From: Erythrobacter sp.
GTDB taxonomy: Bacteria > Pseudomonadota > Alphaproteobacteria > Sphingomonadales > Sphingomonadaceae
Direction of reading: 5' to 3'
DNA: 64,000 nt
Assembly (NCBI GenBank): GCA_025698865.1
Contig: JAILWQ010000001.1
Coordinates: 496,001-560,000 of the forward strand
This document shows, in pieces, positions 1 to 10,800 of the stretch. Numbering within the stretch: the stretch's first letter is position 1; the number at the start of each line of letters is the position of its first letter. The notes below the pieces were generated by a model. The model was not told the DNA's origin, made no database searches, and worked only from the letters and a program-made list of their open reading frames with translations. Position numbers and translations under genes: made by a program.

Positions 1-1226
1 CAATGCTGAGCGACCCACATCTGGTGCTGGCCGACATCGCAGGCGGCGACGAAGCTGTCTCCGACCCGCTCCGACAGGTCTTTCAGCAAGGCGGGCGCGT
101 AGACGCCATTGCCCGGCGCATCGTATCGCGGCGCATGAGTTTCGCGCGCGGCCATGACGTCACTGCGCCAGCCATCGATCTCGCCCGGCTCGAAGTCGAT
201 CGCGACCAGGCTCGATTTGAGATTGCTGCAGACCGGCGCATGGGCATGGCGCAGCTTGCCCATCTCCGCGGCGTCGACGTCGATATGGACGATCGCGGCG
301 TGGGGCGCGAACTCGGCGAGCTTGCCGGTCGCCCGGTCGTCGAACCGCGCACCGACGACGATCAGCAGGTCGCATTCCTGCACTGCCATGTTCGCCGCGC
401 GGTGGCCGTGCATTCCCAGCATTCCGAGCATGGCGGGATGGCCGGACGGCAGGACGCCCAGCCCCTGCAATGTCGCGACCGCCGGGATGCCGCTGTCCTC
501 GACCAGGCGGCGGACCATCTCCGTCGCGTTGGACCGGGCGATCCCGCCGCCGAGATAGAAGAGCGGCTTTTCGGCCGCCGCGATCAGCCGCTCCGCCTCG
601 GCGATGGCCTCGGGCGCCGGTGCGGACAGGACCTGCGCCTCGCCGCGCCACTTGCCGGGCGGGGTGCAGCTCGCCTGCTGGACGTCCTTGGGCAGGTCGA
701 CCAGCACCGGACCGGGGCGCCCGCTCTCGGCGATGGCGAAGGCTTCGCCCAGCGCCGCCGGAATATCCTCGGGCCGGCGGACGATGATCGAATGCTTCAC
801 GATCGGCATGGTCATGCCGAAGATGTCCGTCTCCTGAAACGCGTCCGTGCCCATGAACGGCTGCGCGACCTGACCGGTGATCGCCACCATCGGGACCGAA
901 TCGAGATAGGCGTTGGCGATCCCGGTGATGAGGTTCGTCGCGCCCGGGCCGGAGGTGGCGAGGCACACCCCGGCCCGCCCCGTGATCCGGCCATAGGCAT
1001 CCGCCGCGAAGGCGGCCGCCTGCTCGTGCCGGACGAGGATGTGGCGCGTCGAACCGGCGGTGATCGCATCGTAGACCGGCATGATCGCACCGCCGGGATA
1101 GCCGAACACGCATTCGACCCCGAGCGCGTCCAGCGTGTCCACCACCAGCTGCGCGCCGGTACGGGTGGCTGGGCGAGTGGCAGGCCCGGTTTCGGGAATG
1201 GTGATGGGCTGGGGCATGACGGTCAT
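1..1226 (-). CDS. ilvB: Acetolactate (acetohydroxyacid) synthase large subunit, 3'-truncated by window edge
   Basis: Catalytic subunit of acetohydroxyacid synthase, which joins two pyruvates, or pyruvate and 2-oxobutyrate, at the start of branched-chain amino acid synthesis, using TPP and usually FAD. The first 408 residues are present and the frame runs open off the left edge, so the C-terminal TPP-binding domain is missing; the ORF track shows only shadows here for that reason. Visible: FGYPGGAIMPVYD, the catalytic glutamate in VRHEQAAAF (about residue 68), TSGPGATNLITG, then the middle domain with PVLVDLPKDVQ. The last residues seen are DVGQHQMWVAQH. Start ATG at 1226 gives MTVMPQPI; an in-frame ATG at 1217 is possible. 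It begins 35 nt after ilvC, so it is probably the third gene of ilvDCB. The regulatory subunit is not in the window. Confidence 0.95.
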   Translation of the reverse strand, partial: MTVMPQPITIPETGPATRPATRTGAQLVVDTLDALGVECVFGYPGGAIMPVYDAITAGSTRHILVRHEQAAAFAADAYGRITGRAGVCLATSGPGATNLITGIANAYLDSVPMVAITGQVAQPFMGTDAFQETDIFGMTMPIVKHSIIVRRPEDIPAALGEAFAIAESGRPGPVLVDLPKDVQQASCTPPGKWRGEAQVLSAPAPEAIAEAERLIAAAEKPLFYLGGGIARSNATEMVRRLVEDSGIPAVATLQGLGVLPSGHPAMLGMLGMHGHRAANMAVQECDLLIVVGARFDDRATGKLAEFAPHAAIVHIDVDAAEMGKLRHAHAPVCSNLKSSLVAIDFEPGEIDGWRSDVMAARETHAPRYDAPGNGVYAPALLKDLSERVGDSFVAACDVGQHQMWVAQH

Positions 1227-1261
1227 GGCTCTCGCTCGTTCTCGGCTCGGTCCGGGCGCGC

Positions 1262-2278
1262 TCAGGCGGCCTTCTTCGCGCTCTTCTTGTTGGCCTCAAG
1301 CCACGGCATCATCGCGCGCCGCGCGCGTCCGGTGGCCTCGATCGGGTGATCGAGATCGGCCTTCTGCATCCGGTCGTATTCGACTTTCCCGGCCTCGTTC
1401 TCGGCGATCCAGTTCTTCGCGAAGGTACCGTCGCGGATGTCGCTCAGCACGTCGCGCATCCGGGCGCGCGTCTCGTCGTTGATGACGCGCGGGCCGGAGA
1501 CGAGATCGCCGTAGATCGCGGTCTCGGAGATGAATTCGTGCATCTTGGCAAAGCCGCCTTCGTAGAGCAGATCGACGATCAGCTTCAGCTCGTGCAGGCA
1601 TTCGTAATAGGCGATTTCGGGCGCGTAGCCGGCATCGACCAGCGTCTCGAACCCGGCCGCGACCAGTTCGGTCGCCCCGCCGCACAACACCGCCTGTTCG
1701 CCGAACAGATCGGTCTCGGTCTCCTCGCGGAAAGTGGTCTCCAGCGTGCCCGCCGTCGTCCCCCCGATCAGGCTGGCATAGGCGAGTGCCTTGGCCGCCG
1801 CATCGCCGCTCGCATCCTGATGGACCGCGAACAGGCAGGGGACGCCCGCGCCGCGTTCGTATTCGCGGCGGACCAGATCGCCCGGCCCCTTGGGCGCGAC
1901 GAGGATCACGTCGATCTCGGCAGCGGGCTTGATCCGTTCGTAGAGAACGGTGAACCCATGCGCGACCAGCAGCGCGTCGCCTGCTTCCATGTGCGGCGCG
2001 ATCTCGCTGGCGAAGATCGCCTCGTGGCTCATGTCGGGCGTCAGCAGGGCGACGAGACCGGCGGCCTTAGCGGCCTCGGCAACGGGCATGGTCTTCAGCC
2101 CGTCGGCCTGAGCCTTCGCCGCGCTGGGCGATCCGTCGCGCAGGCCGATAATGACATCGCAGCCGCTGTCCTTGAGATTGAGCGCGTGGGCACGGCCCTG
2201 GCTGCCGTAGCCGATGACGGCGACCGGGCGGGACTTGACCTTGGCGGGTTGCGCGTCGCTGTCGGTATAGACTTTCAT
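1262..2278 (-). CDS. ilvC: Ketol-acid reductoisomerase (NADP+), class I
   Basis: Converts 2-acetolactate or 2-aceto-2-hydroxybutyrate to the dihydroxy acid by Mg-dependent alkyl migration and NADPH reduction, the second common step of Ile/Val synthesis. The protein is 338 residues, the size of the short class I enzymes. The Rossmann motif [17 protein letters not shown] lies at residues 23-39, and the C-terminal helical domain carries [13 protein letters not shown] and [17 protein letters not shown], typical metal-site segments. The track ORF starts far upstream at 2524, inside ilvD; the ATG at 2278 (MKVYTDSDA) is chosen because family members begin here. A lysine/alanine-rich tail (KKSAKKAA) ends it. 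Only 14 nt separate it from the ilvD stop, so it is cotranscribed. Confidence 0.97.
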   Translation of the reverse strand: MKVYTDSDAQPAKVKSRPVAVIGYGSQGRAHALNLKDSGCDVIIGLRDGSPSAAKAQADGLKTMPVAEAAKAAGLVALLTPDMSHEAIFASEIAPHMEAGDALLVAHGFTVLYERIKPAAEIDVILVAPKGPGDLVRREYERGAGVPCLFAVHQDASGDAAAKALAYASLIGGTTAGTLETTFREETETDLFGEQAVLCGGATELVAAGFETLVDAGYAPEIAYYECLHELKLIVDLLYEGGFAKMHEFISETAIYGDLVSGPRVINDETRARMRDVLSDIRDGTFAKNWIAENEAGKVEYDRMQKADLDHPIEATGRARRAMMPWLEANKKSAKKAA

Positions 2279-2292
2279 GGATCGGGATTCCT

Positions 2293-3969
2293 TCACTTCG
2301 TGACGGGTGGAATGGTCGTCGCGCCGTAAGCGGCGGACGAGACGAGACGGGCGTATTTGTCGAAGACGCCGCCCAGGCGATTGGGCTCGCGCGGCGTGTG
2401 GGCGGCGCGGCGCGCCTCCCAGTCGATGTCGGCGTCGATCCGCCGGGTCTCGGCATCGATGCGGATCGTGTCGCCTTCCGCGATCAGCGCCAGCGGCCCA
2501 CCGGCGGCGGCTTCGGGCGAGCAATGTCCGATGACGAAGCCGTGGCTCGCGCCGGAAAAACGCCCGTCGGTGATCAGCGCGACCTTGCCCGCCAGACCCT
2601 GTCCGGCGAGCGCGGCGGTCACTGCCAGCATCTCGCGCATTCCCGGACCGCCCGAGGGACCTTCGTAGCGGATGACGACGACGTCGCCCTCGCGGATATC
2701 GTTGGCGTTGACGGCGGCGAAGCAGGCTTCCTCCCCATCGAAGACCCGGGCCGGACCCTCGAACGATCCCGTGCCGTAACCGGCCGTCTTGAGCACCGAG
2801 CCCTCGGGCGCAAGGTCGCCGTAGAGGATGCTGAGACCGCCGGTCGCCTTGACCGGATCGGCGGGCGAGCGGACCACCTGCTGGCCCTCTGTCTCCTGCG
2901 CTTCGGCCAGTTCGGCGAACAGGCTGCGGCCGGTGGCGGTGGGCGTGTCCTCCAGCATTCCGGCATCGGCCAGACGCTTGCCGAACAGCGGGATCCCGCC
3001 CGCCGCGAACAGGTCGCGAGCAAGGAACCGTCCGCCGGGCTTCAGATCGGTGATGACCGGCACGCTGCGCGACAATTCGTCGAAGATCTCGATCGGGAAA
3101 GCGAAGCCCGCCTCCGCCGCGATGGCCGGCAGATGGAGCACGGCATTGGTCGAACCGCCGCTCGCGACCACTGCGGTCGCCGCATTGCGCAGGGATGCGG
3201 GGGTGACGAATTCGCGCGCCGAGACGCCTTCATGCGCCAGCTTTGCCGCCAGTCTGCCGCAGCGCGCCGCCTCGACGCTCTTGGCCGCGTGCGTCGCGGG
3301 CGGATCGCCCGAGCCCATCGGGCTGATGCCCATCATCGCCAGCGCCATCGCCATTGTGTTGGCAGTGAACTGGCCCCCGCAGGCGCCTGCTCCGGGACAG
3401 GCGGCGCGCTCGACGCGGTCGAGCTCGGTATCGCTCATATCGCCCTTGGCATGGGCGCCGACCGCCTCGAACACGTCCTGGATCGACAGGTCGCGCCCGT
3501 CGAGCCGGCCGGGCATGATCGTGCCGCCGTAGAAGACGAGGCCGGGAATGTTGAGCCGCGCCAGCGCCATGGCGGCGGCAGGAATGGTCTTGTCGCAGCC
3601 GACCAGGATCACCGCCGCATCGAGCGAGTGGCCCTTCACCGCCAGCTCGATCGAATCCGCGATGATCTCGCGACTGATGAGCGAGGCGCGCATGCCCTCG
3701 CCGCCCATGGTGATCCCGTCGGACACGACGATGGTGTTGAAATCGACCGGCGTCGCGCCGGCACCGCGCAGACCCTCGCGGATCGGTTCGGCGAGGCTCG
3801 CCAGATGCATGTTGCAGGGCGTGACGGTCGACCAGGTGTTGACCACCGCGACCATCGGCTGCGCCATCTGCGCGTCGGTGAAGCCCGCCCCGCGCAGCAT
3901 CGCCCGCGCCGGCGCCTTCGCCGGCCCTCTGGTGATCGCGTCAGAACGTTTGTGAGGCGTATCGGTCAT
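2293..3969 (-). CDS. ilvD: Dihydroxy-acid dehydratase
   Basis: Dehydrates 2,3-dihydroxy-isovalerate or -methylvalerate to the 2-oxo acid, the third step of branched-chain amino acid synthesis. 558 residues, full length for the IlvD/Edd superfamily. Iron-sulfur ligand candidates are Cys52 in [10 protein letters not shown], Cys125 in VGCDKTIPA and Cys197 in [16 protein letters not shown], the pattern of the oxygen-tolerant [2Fe-2S] type. The C-terminal part has [18 protein letters not shown]. Its paralogue Edd is encoded about 55 kb away in this window; the Pro-Cys-Asn and GACGGQ segments assign this copy to IlvD. It is the first enzyme gene after the leader peptide and terminator at 4015-4188, so transcription into it should depend on attenuation. 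Confidence 0.97.
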   Translation of the reverse strand: MTDTPHKRSDAITRGPAKAPARAMLRGAGFTDAQMAQPMVAVVNTWSTVTPCNMHLASLAEPIREGLRGAGATPVDFNTIVVSDGITMGGEGMRASLISREIIADSIELAVKGHSLDAAVILVGCDKTIPAAAMALARLNIPGLVFYGGTIMPGRLDGRDLSIQDVFEAVGAHAKGDMSDTELDRVERAACPGAGACGGQFTANTMAMALAMMGISPMGSGDPPATHAAKSVEAARCGRLAAKLAHEGVSAREFVTPASLRNAATAVVASGGSTNAVLHLPAIAAEAGFAFPIEIFDELSRSVPVITDLKPGGRFLARDLFAAGGIPLFGKRLADAGMLEDTPTATGRSLFAELAEAQETEGQQVVRSPADPVKATGGLSILYGDLAPEGSVLKTAGYGTGSFEGPARVFDGEEACFAAVNANDIREGDVVVIRYEGPSGGPGMREMLAVTAALAGQGLAGKVALITDGRFSGASHGFVIGHCSPEAAAGGPLALIAEGDTIRIDAETRRIDADIDWEARRAAHTPREPNRLGGVFDKYARLVSSAAYGATTIPPVTK

Positions 3970-4014
3970 TCGTGTTTCGTCCCGGAGCTGAAGCCACCGC
4001 AGGACGGACCCAAC

Positions 4015-4048
4015 AAAAAACCCCGCTGTCCTTTCGGAGAGCGGGGTT
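4015..4048 (-). terminator. ilv attenuator (intrinsic terminator in the ilvDCB leader)
   Basis: On the minus strand CCCCGCT and AGCGGGG form a 7-bp perfect stem, extended by A-T pairs, directly followed by six T residues. It lies between the stop of the leader peptide (4072) and the ilvD start (3969), so it would end transcription before ilvD unless read through. CGGACC upstream and GGTCCG downstream could close a larger stem around it. A competing antiterminator was not resolved by eye. Confidence 0.85.
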
Positions 4049-4071
4049 CCGGGAGGTCCGTCAGGCTTGGC

Positions 4072-4188
4072 TCAGCCGATGGGCACTCCCCCCCGCTCGA
4101 TAAGAAGTACGAGTACGAGAATCAGCACGAGGCCCAGCGCCTGAAGCACCGTGCCTTCGTTCATGGTGATGGCGGCCTGAGCCTGCAT
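4072..4188 (-). CDS. ilv operon leader peptide (attenuation peptide)
   Basis: Short reading frame upstream of ilvD whose C-terminal half is ALGLVLILVLVLLIERGG, a dense run of Leu, Val and Ile codons. Such peptides let ribosome stalling report charged tRNA supply for branched-chain amino acids. The start at 4188 (MQAQAAITM, 38 residues) is preferred because GAGGA sits 7 nt upstream; the ATG at 4164 would give 30 residues but lacks a visible Shine-Dalgarno. The terminator at 4015-4048 begins 24 nt after its stop. The track shows the frame as part of a longer ORF (4072-4260) that overlaps the likely promoter. An attenuator of this kind is known for Caulobacter ilvBN; here it controls ilvDCB. Confidence 0.85.
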   Translation of the reverse strand: MQAQAAITMNEGTVLQALGLVLILVLVLLIERGGVPIG

Positions 4189-4234
4189 CGACGCGTCCTC
4201 GCACAAGCAGCGGAATTGCTGCGGTGGCGAGCTG

Positions 4235-4264
4235 TTTATATCCCCGACATGAAAGATCAAGCAA
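4235..4264 (-). promoter_or_regulatory. Candidate sigma70-type promoter of the ilv leader transcript
   Basis: Minus strand TTGCTT (4264-4259), 18-nt spacer, then TATAAA (4240-4235), about 45 nt upstream of the leader-peptide start. Spacing and distance fit the leader transcript, but this is a by-eye match. Confidence 0.45.
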
Positions 4265-4475
4265 AAAAGTTGCGTTCAGAACCCCTCTTTCCACTGTTTG
4301 CATCGCAGGGGGTTATTTTCCGGGAGGCCGGTCGGCTGTTTCGGGGTTTGTGCGAGACGTCTCCTCGTATTGGATGCGCGCGCGGTCCCGCATGTCTTTC
4401 GACCACACCGCTTCGTCCCCGGATACGCGCGGAGAGGGGCTTTTTCGCTGGCGCGTTCCATGTCAGACCAGCGTG

Positions 4476-5489
4476 ATGAAACGCGCCCTCGTCACCGCGC
4501 TCGCGGCCACCGCCCTCGCCTTCCCGCTCACCGCGCAGGAAGCCCCGCCCGCACCGTCCCCGGCAGAGATCGTCGCCGGCGCCGATGGATCGGAGTGGAT
4601 CGATATTCTGCCGGAAGACCTGCTGGTGATGACTCTTGCCCCCGATCGCGACGGCAAGGCGCGGCGCGTGGTCATCCAGCTTATGCCCGAACCCTTCAGC
4701 CAGGGCTGGATCGCCAACATCCGCACCCTCGCCCGCGCAGGCTGGTACGACGGCATCAGCGTCAACCGCGTGCAGGACAATTATGTCACCCAATGGGGCG
4801 ATCCGAACTACGACAATCCCGAAGCGGAGGGGGAGGCGAAGCCGTTGCCGGAGGGACTGCGGGTAATAGATGAGGGTTCCTATACAACGCTATGGTCCGA
4901 TATTCCGGCCGTGTTCTCGCAAGCTGGTGAAATAATCACCAGTCGTGCTCAAGACCTGCAGCGTGCGATGACCGGGCAAAGCCCGATGCGCGGCGATGCC
5001 TATGCGGCCACAACGGTTCTAGCTGAAGGCTGGCCCCTCGGATTGGAAGATGGAAAGGCTTGGCCCCTCCACTGCTACGGCATGGTCGGCGTCGGGCGCG
5101 GCATGTCGCCGGACGCCGGATCGGGCGCGGAACTCTACACCGTGATCGGCCATGCCCCGCGCCATCTCGATCGCAACATCGCACTGGTCGGGCGCGTGAT
5201 CGAGGGGATGGAGCACCTCTCCAGCTTGCCGCGCGGCTCGGGCGATCTCGGTTTCTACACGGCCGAGGAGGCGGACAAGCGCACGCCGATCCTCTCGATC
5301 CGTGTCGCCCGCGACCTGCCCGCCGCAGAGCGTCCTCGGTTCGAATATCTCGGCACGGACAGCCAAACCTTCGCTCGCTATGCAGAAGCGCGCGCCAATC
5401 GCCGCGATCCGTTCTTCATCGTCCCGGCGGGCGGAGCGGATATCTGCAATATCCCCGTTCCCGTGAGGAGCACGCCAGCGACCGACTGA
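4476..5489 (+). CDS. Periplasmic cyclophilin-type peptidyl-prolyl cis-trans isomerase
   Basis: Exported protein (337 aa) with an N-terminal signal peptide (MKRALVTALAATALAFPLTAQ) followed by a cyclophilin-like domain. Family-type segments are VVIQLMPEPFSQGWIANI near the start of the domain, the short loop WYDGISVNRVQDNYVTQWGD, and later LHCYGMVGVGRG and ELYTVIGHAPRHLDRNIALVGRVIEGMEHL. The insert of about 100 residues between these blocks (EGSYTTLWSD onward) is longer than in small cyclophilins. It presumably assists folding of periplasmic or outer-membrane proteins. The track start at 4224 lies in the ilv promoter region; the ATG at 4476 places the signal peptide at the N-terminus. It is transcribed divergently from the ilv operon. 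Confidence 0.85.
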   Translation: MKRALVTALAATALAFPLTAQEAPPAPSPAEIVAGADGSEWIDILPEDLLVMTLAPDRDGKARRVVIQLMPEPFSQGWIANIRTLARAGWYDGISVNRVQDNYVTQWGDPNYDNPEAEGEAKPLPEGLRVIDEGSYTTLWSDIPAVFSQAGEIITSRAQDLQRAMTGQSPMRGDAYAATTVLAEGWPLGLEDGKAWPLHCYGMVGVGRGMSPDAGSGAELYTVIGHAPRHLDRNIALVGRVIEGMEHLSSLPRGSGDLGFYTAEEADKRTPILSIRVARDLPAAERPRFEYLGTDSQTFARYAEARANRRDPFFIVPAGGADICNIPVPVRSTPATD

Positions 5490-5498
5490 TCGACCGGT

Positions 5499-7583
5499 CT
5501 AGACCCGCTCCGCCCCGGCAATCGAGTCGCTTGCCCGCAAGGCGCTGAGAATGCGGTTGAGGTGCGCGACATCCTGCACTTCGAGGTCCATCTCGTAGCT
5601 GCCGAAGGGCGGATCGTTCTGGATCTGCGCGAGCGCGCGGACATTGGCATGGTTCTGCGCGAAGATCGCCGTCGTCTCGGCCAGCGTTCCGGGCCGATCA
5701 TAGAGCGTCACGCGGAGCCGCCCGATCGCGCCCGCCGCGCGCTTGCCCCAGGACAGGTCGATCCAGTCATTGTCGATCCCGCTTGCCAGCGCGTGGCAGT
5801 CGATCGTGTGGACCTCGACCTTCTCGCCCGGGCGCCTCGTGCCCACGATCCGGTCGCCCGGCACCGGGTGGCAGCAGGTGCCAAGCTCGTAGCCGACACC
5901 GGCGGTGAGCCCGCGGATCGACAGTTCGCTCTTGCTCCATTCGGGCTGTTCGGGCAGCTCTTCGGTGCAGCCCGGGACCAGCGCCTCCATCACCTCGCGA
6001 TCGGTGATCGTCGCCGCGCCGATGGCGTAATAGAGGTCGTCCTCCTCCTCCATCTCCAGCCGCTCAAGCGCGTGGCGGATCGCCTTCTTGCCGATCTTGG
6101 CGGGCACGCGGTCGGCGATCACGCCGAACAGCTTCTGGCCGATCTCGGCGACCTCGGCGCGCTCCTTCTGCCGCACCGCGCGGCGGATGGCGGCGCGGGC
6201 CTTGCCGGTGACGACATAGCTCAGCCAGGAAAGCTGCGGTTCGGCATCCTTGCCCTTCACGATCTCGACCACGTCGCCATTCGCCAGCGGGGTGCGCAGC
6301 GGCATGTGGCGCCCGTTGATCTTGGCGCCGACGGTCTGCGCGCCGAGATCGGTATGCACCGCGAAAGCGAAATCGACCGGCGTCGCGCCGATCGGCAGCT
6401 GGAACAGCGCACCCTTGGGCGTGAAGGCGAAGATCCGGTCCTGATAGATCGCTAGTCGGGTATGCTCGAGCAGTTCCTCGGCATCGTGGCTCGCATCGAC
6501 GATCTCGATCAGGTCGCGCAGCCAGCCGACCTGCCCGTCGGGCCGGTCGCCCTGCTTGTAGGCCCAGTGGGCGGCGAGGCCGAACTCGTTGAGGCGATGC
6601 ATCTCGCGCGTGCGGATCTGCACCTCCACCCGCATTGAATTCTCGTACATCAGACTGGTGTGCAGGCTGCGATAGCCGTTGGTCTTGGGCGTCGAGATGT
6701 AGTCCTTGAACTTGCCCGGCAGGAACTGCCACGTCGTGTGCAGCACGCCCAGCGCACGGTAGCAGTCCGCCTCGTCGTCGGTGATGACGCGAAAGGCCAT
6801 GATGTCGCTCACCTGCTCGAAGCTGACATGGCGTTCGGACATCTTGTGCCAGATGCTGAACGGGTGCTTCTCGCGTCCAGAGACCTCGACCTGTAGCCCC
6901 GCCTCGGCCAGCGCCTGCTTGATCGCCAGCGCGATCGCATCGACCTGTCCGCCATCGCCTTCGCGCAACTGGGCAAGGCGATTGGTGATCGTGGCGTATC
7001 CTTCGGGCTCGAGCTGCTCGAAGGCGAGGAGCTGCATCTCGCGCATATATTCGTACATTCCCACCCGCTCGGCGAGGGGGGCGTAGATATCCATCGTCTC
7101 GCGTGCGATGCGGCGGCGCTTTTCCGGCGACTTGATGAAATGCAGCGTGCGCATGTTGTGCAGCCGGTCGCCGAGCTTGACCAGCAGCACGCGGATATCC
7201 TCGCTCATGGCGAGCAGGAACTTGCGCAGGTTTTCCGCCGCGCGCTCGTTCTCCGGCATCTGCTCGATCTTGGACAGCTTGGTCACGCCATCGACCAGCC
7301 GCGCGACCTTGCTGCCGAAATTGAGCTCGATATCCTCGATGGTGACGAGCGTGTCCTCGACCGTGTCGTGCAGCAGTGCGGTCGCGATCGTTTCCTGATC
7401 GAGCCGCAGATCGGTCATCAGGCCAGCGACTTCCACCGGATGACTGAAATAGGGATCGCCGCTCGCGCGGGTCTGCGTGCCGTGCTTCTGCACGGTGTAG
7501 ACATAGGCACGGTTGAGCATCGCCTCGTCGGCGTCGGGGTCGTATTCCTTGACCCGCTCTACGAGTTCGTACTGGCGCAGCAT
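5499..7583 (-). CDS. rsh: Bifunctional (p)ppGpp synthetase/hydrolase, RelA/SpoT family
   Basis: Makes and degrades the stringent-response alarmone (p)ppGpp. Domains in order: the HD hydrolase (SHPVEVAG near residue 48 and HDTVED at 72-77, both intact), the synthetase domain around residues 240-350 (FKDYISTPKTNGYRSLHT), a TGS domain (RIFAFTPKGALFQLP, about residue 390), and a C-terminal ACT-type regulatory domain (LYDRPGTLAETTAIFAQNHANV). Both catalytic halves keep their motifs, so it is probably the single bifunctional Rsh usual in alphaproteobacteria. Length 694 aa with the ATG at 7583 (MLRQYELVERVK); the track start at 7700 adds a non-conserved extension. It converges with the cyclophilin gene, whose stop is only 9 nt away. 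Confidence 0.96.
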   Translation of the reverse strand: MLRQYELVERVKEYDPDADEAMLNRAYVYTVQKHGTQTRASGDPYFSHPVEVAGLMTDLRLDQETIATALLHDTVEDTLVTIEDIELNFGSKVARLVDGVTKLSKIEQMPENERAAENLRKFLLAMSEDIRVLLVKLGDRLHNMRTLHFIKSPEKRRRIARETMDIYAPLAERVGMYEYMREMQLLAFEQLEPEGYATITNRLAQLREGDGGQVDAIALAIKQALAEAGLQVEVSGREKHPFSIWHKMSERHVSFEQVSDIMAFRVITDDEADCYRALGVLHTTWQFLPGKFKDYISTPKTNGYRSLHTSLMYENSMRVEVQIRTREMHRLNEFGLAAHWAYKQGDRPDGQVGWLRDLIEIVDASHDAEELLEHTRLAIYQDRIFAFTPKGALFQLPIGATPVDFAFAVHTDLGAQTVGAKINGRHMPLRTPLANGDVVEIVKGKDAEPQLSWLSYVVTGKARAAIRRAVRQKERAEVAEIGQKLFGVIADRVPAKIGKKAIRHALERLEMEEEDDLYYAIGAATITDREVMEALVPGCTEELPEQPEWSKSELSIRGLTAGVGYELGTCCHPVPGDRIVGTRRPGEKVEVHTIDCHALASGIDNDWIDLSWGKRAAGAIGRLRVTLYDRPGTLAETTAIFAQNHANVRALAQIQNDPPFGSYEMDLEVQDVAHLNRILSALRASDSIAGAERV

Positions 7584-7839
7584 CTGGCCCTGCTGATGTG
7601 GGAAAACAGCGCTGCATTGCAACGGAAATCTGTGCCGCCGCGCCGCCTCTGCATCTTGATCAGCAAACTCGCCTTCGCGGACCGGCGAAGCGATCCGCAA
7701 AGTTCCTCCCCGGTTTTATGGTCAATTATTTCTATCCGGCGCCCTTTTGTATGATAGTCATGCGCTCAGGGGCTTTGTGCGGCTGGGAGGCTGCGGGAGG
7801 GCGCCCCTGTACATTTGTCCATATCCGGGGGGATTTCGC

Positions 7840-10800
7840 ATGACATCGAATGCACGCCGCACCGGCCTTCTGGCCGCCGCTTCCATGGTTTCGCTTGCCT
7901 TCGCGGCCAGCGCCCAGGCGAAGGACGAATCGCGTTCCGGCGGCGGAGTCGATCTTCGGACCGACAATCCCGCGGTCGGGCTGGACCTTGCCGACATCTC
8001 GCCGTTCCAGTCCTCCTATCAGGGGTTCTCGACCGTGCATTCGGTCCGGCCCGATCAGGTGGTGGACGAGCCGGCGGTGGTGCCCCGCAACGATCTCAGC
8101 CCCAACGCCTTTCCGCCCGCCGGTATTCTCGACCCGACCGACATCACCGGCGTCGGACAGATGGTCATCAACAACATTCCCGGGTCGCCCGGTGCCTCGC
8201 TCGGCACCTGCACCGGCACGCTGATCAATCCGCGGACCGTGATCTTCGCCGCGCACTGCGTTAACACCCGCGCGGCGAGCGCTTATGGCTCGAACACCGG
8301 CGGCACGCCGATCAGCTTCGGTTTCAAGCAGAACAACCTGCTGGCCCTGTTCGACTGGCTGGGCTTCAACGATCCGTCCAAGATCTTCCAGACCAATGTC
8401 GATTCCGCGATCTACAATGTCGAGAACGTCTGGTACGATCCGCGCTCGGTCGTTCCGGAGGGCAATTTCCTCCAGGCCGACGTGGCGATCGCGACGCTCG
8501 ATACGCCGGCCTTCGACATCCCCACCTGGGCGATGCTGTTCACCCCGCTCGATCAGCAGGAGCACGTGACCGTCACCGGTTACGGCAGCACCGGCAACGG
8601 GATCGTCGGTTCCAACACCTCGGGCAACTGGCGCCGGCGCATCGCCGAGAACTACGTCTCGTTTCTCGGCTCGCTCGCGGACCGGAACGTGTTCCTGTTC
8701 GGCTCGGCTTCGGGCGGGTTGCCGCAGAACCTCTACATGAGCTCGTTCAGCGATCCGAACCCGGCCTACAACACCGCCACCGGCAAGTACGATTTCGGCC
8801 TTTTCGGACCGAACGACGTGGCGTTGCCGCGTGAAGGCATTACCGGCCCCGGCGATAGCGGCGGCCCGCTGATCCTCGACCAGAAATACGACATTCCGCT
8901 GGTCATTGGCGTGCTGTCGGGCGGTTCGCGCTTCTTCGCCGGGCAACCCTTCGGGAGTTACGGCACGCACAGCTTCTACCAGCCGCTCCACGCGTTCTGG
9001 GACCTGATCGTCGCCAACAATCCCTATGTCTACGCCACCAACAAGGCCGGCATCGGCGACTGGACCGATTCGCGCCACTGGATCCAGGCGATGGACCCCT
9101 CCTACCAGATCGTCATCAACGGCGAGCTGGTGAACGGCCTGCCCTCCACGCCGGGCGAAGGCATTTCCGGCGAAGGCGCCAAGTTCGGCGATGTCTGCTT
9201 CCTCGACGAGTGTCAGGACTTCACCGATCCGGCCGAACCGACGGTCGGCGGAGACGCCTATTTCGTCGAGGGCGGTCCCGGCAGCCGGAACTTCGTTCCC
9301 AACAACATCGTCGCCAATCCCGGCCAGGGCGTTCGCCCGCGCTATTTCGACGTGACCCTGTCGGCGGCCGGCCTGACCCGGCTGCGCGATGCGAACATCA
9401 CCATCGACCGCCTGACGGTCGACGGGCCGACCACGCTCAACATCACGAAGACCGGCACGCTCAACGTGCTCGGCGATTTCACCCAGCTGGTCGGCTGGAC
9501 CCATATCGACGGCACGCTGTCGGCGAACGAGGCATTCCTGATGACCGGCGTGCTGGCCGGCTCGGGCACGCTGCGCGCGCCGTTCTTCACCAGCGCCGCC
9601 GGCCTCATCGCGCCGGGCAGCACCGGATCGACCGGCACGCTGACGATCGACGGCAACGCCACGCTCGCTTCGGGCACGACGCTGTTCATCGATTTGAACC
9701 GCAACGGGTCGGACATGCTGGCGGTCACGGGCACGCTCTCGCTGTCCGACCCGGCCGATGCCGGATCGAAGGGCGCCAGTCTGGTGGTCAGCTCGCTGTT
9801 CGGCTCGCAGCCGCGCTACCGGCAGACCTTCACCATCGCGACCGCCGGTGGGGGGATCGAAGGCAAGTTCGGCACGGTCGGTTCCTTCCTCGGCGTGCTG
9901 AAACCCGAACTGAGCTATAGCGCCAACACCGTCACCGCGACGATGCAGGCGGGCAGTTTCCTCGACCTGCTGCGCGGGGCGAGCGTGACGGCCAAGGCGT
10001 TCGGCAAGGCGCTCGATCAGCTGCGCGCCGGGTCGTACAACGCGCTCGGCAATTTCTACGGCATGGTCGACCTGATGGACGGCAATTCGCTGGCGATGAC
10101 GTTCGACGGCCTCGCGCCGACGCTCGGAACCGACACGAATTCGCTCCAGCGGCGCCAGAGCAACGTGCTGAGCTTCGCTGTCGCCGACCGTCTTTCGATC
10201 ATGGGCGGCGCAAGCGGGCAGATGGCGGTGATGGGCGAGCCCGGCACCATCCGCAACGGCCTCGCCGCGCTCGGCACTGGCCAGCCCGATGTCCGCATGG
10301 GCATCGCCGATTTGGCGCCCAAAGGCGGATCGAGCATCCAGCTGCCCGAAGGGGTCGCCGGCTTCGTGTCGGGTGGCACGTTCGGCGGCAACATCGACGG
10401 CGCGTCCAACCTCGCCGATGGCGGCCAGTACGGCAGCTATTTCGGCATGGGCCTCGAGCGGTCGGTTTCGCAAAAGGCGAGCGTCGGCATCGCGGTGGGC
10501 TATGCCGACGGACGCGAGCTGACCAGCTCGGGTACCAGCCGCGCGGCCACCAGCCAGCTTGCCGCCTACGGCTCGTACAAGCTCGGCGGCAATGCCTATC
10601 TCGGCGGCATGGCCAGCATGGAAAATGTCGAGATCGACACCCAGCGTGCCGGTTTCGACGGCGGGACGGATCAGCGTCTCTACGGCGCCAGCAACATGAC
10701 CCGCTATGCCACCAATGCCGAAATCGGGGTCAACCTGCCGCTCGGCAAGGGGATGACCCTGACGCCGCGCGCGCAGCTCGGCTACGATCTGACGAACCTC

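Noticed and set aside
3-1349. 448-aa plus-strand ORF and the 160-1299 minus ORF at the left edge
   Set aside because: Both are shadows of the partial ilvB, which is read in another frame of the minus strand and carries recognised AHAS motifs.
4072-4303. ORFs 4061-4303 and 4072-4260 as longer genes
   Set aside because: The region upstream of 4188 holds the likely promoter; only the Leu/Val/Ile-rich leader peptide is supported.
7584-7839. Clear promoter between rsh and the autotransporter
   Set aside because: TATGAT-like sequences exist near 7750 but no well-spaced -35 element was seen, so none is listed.
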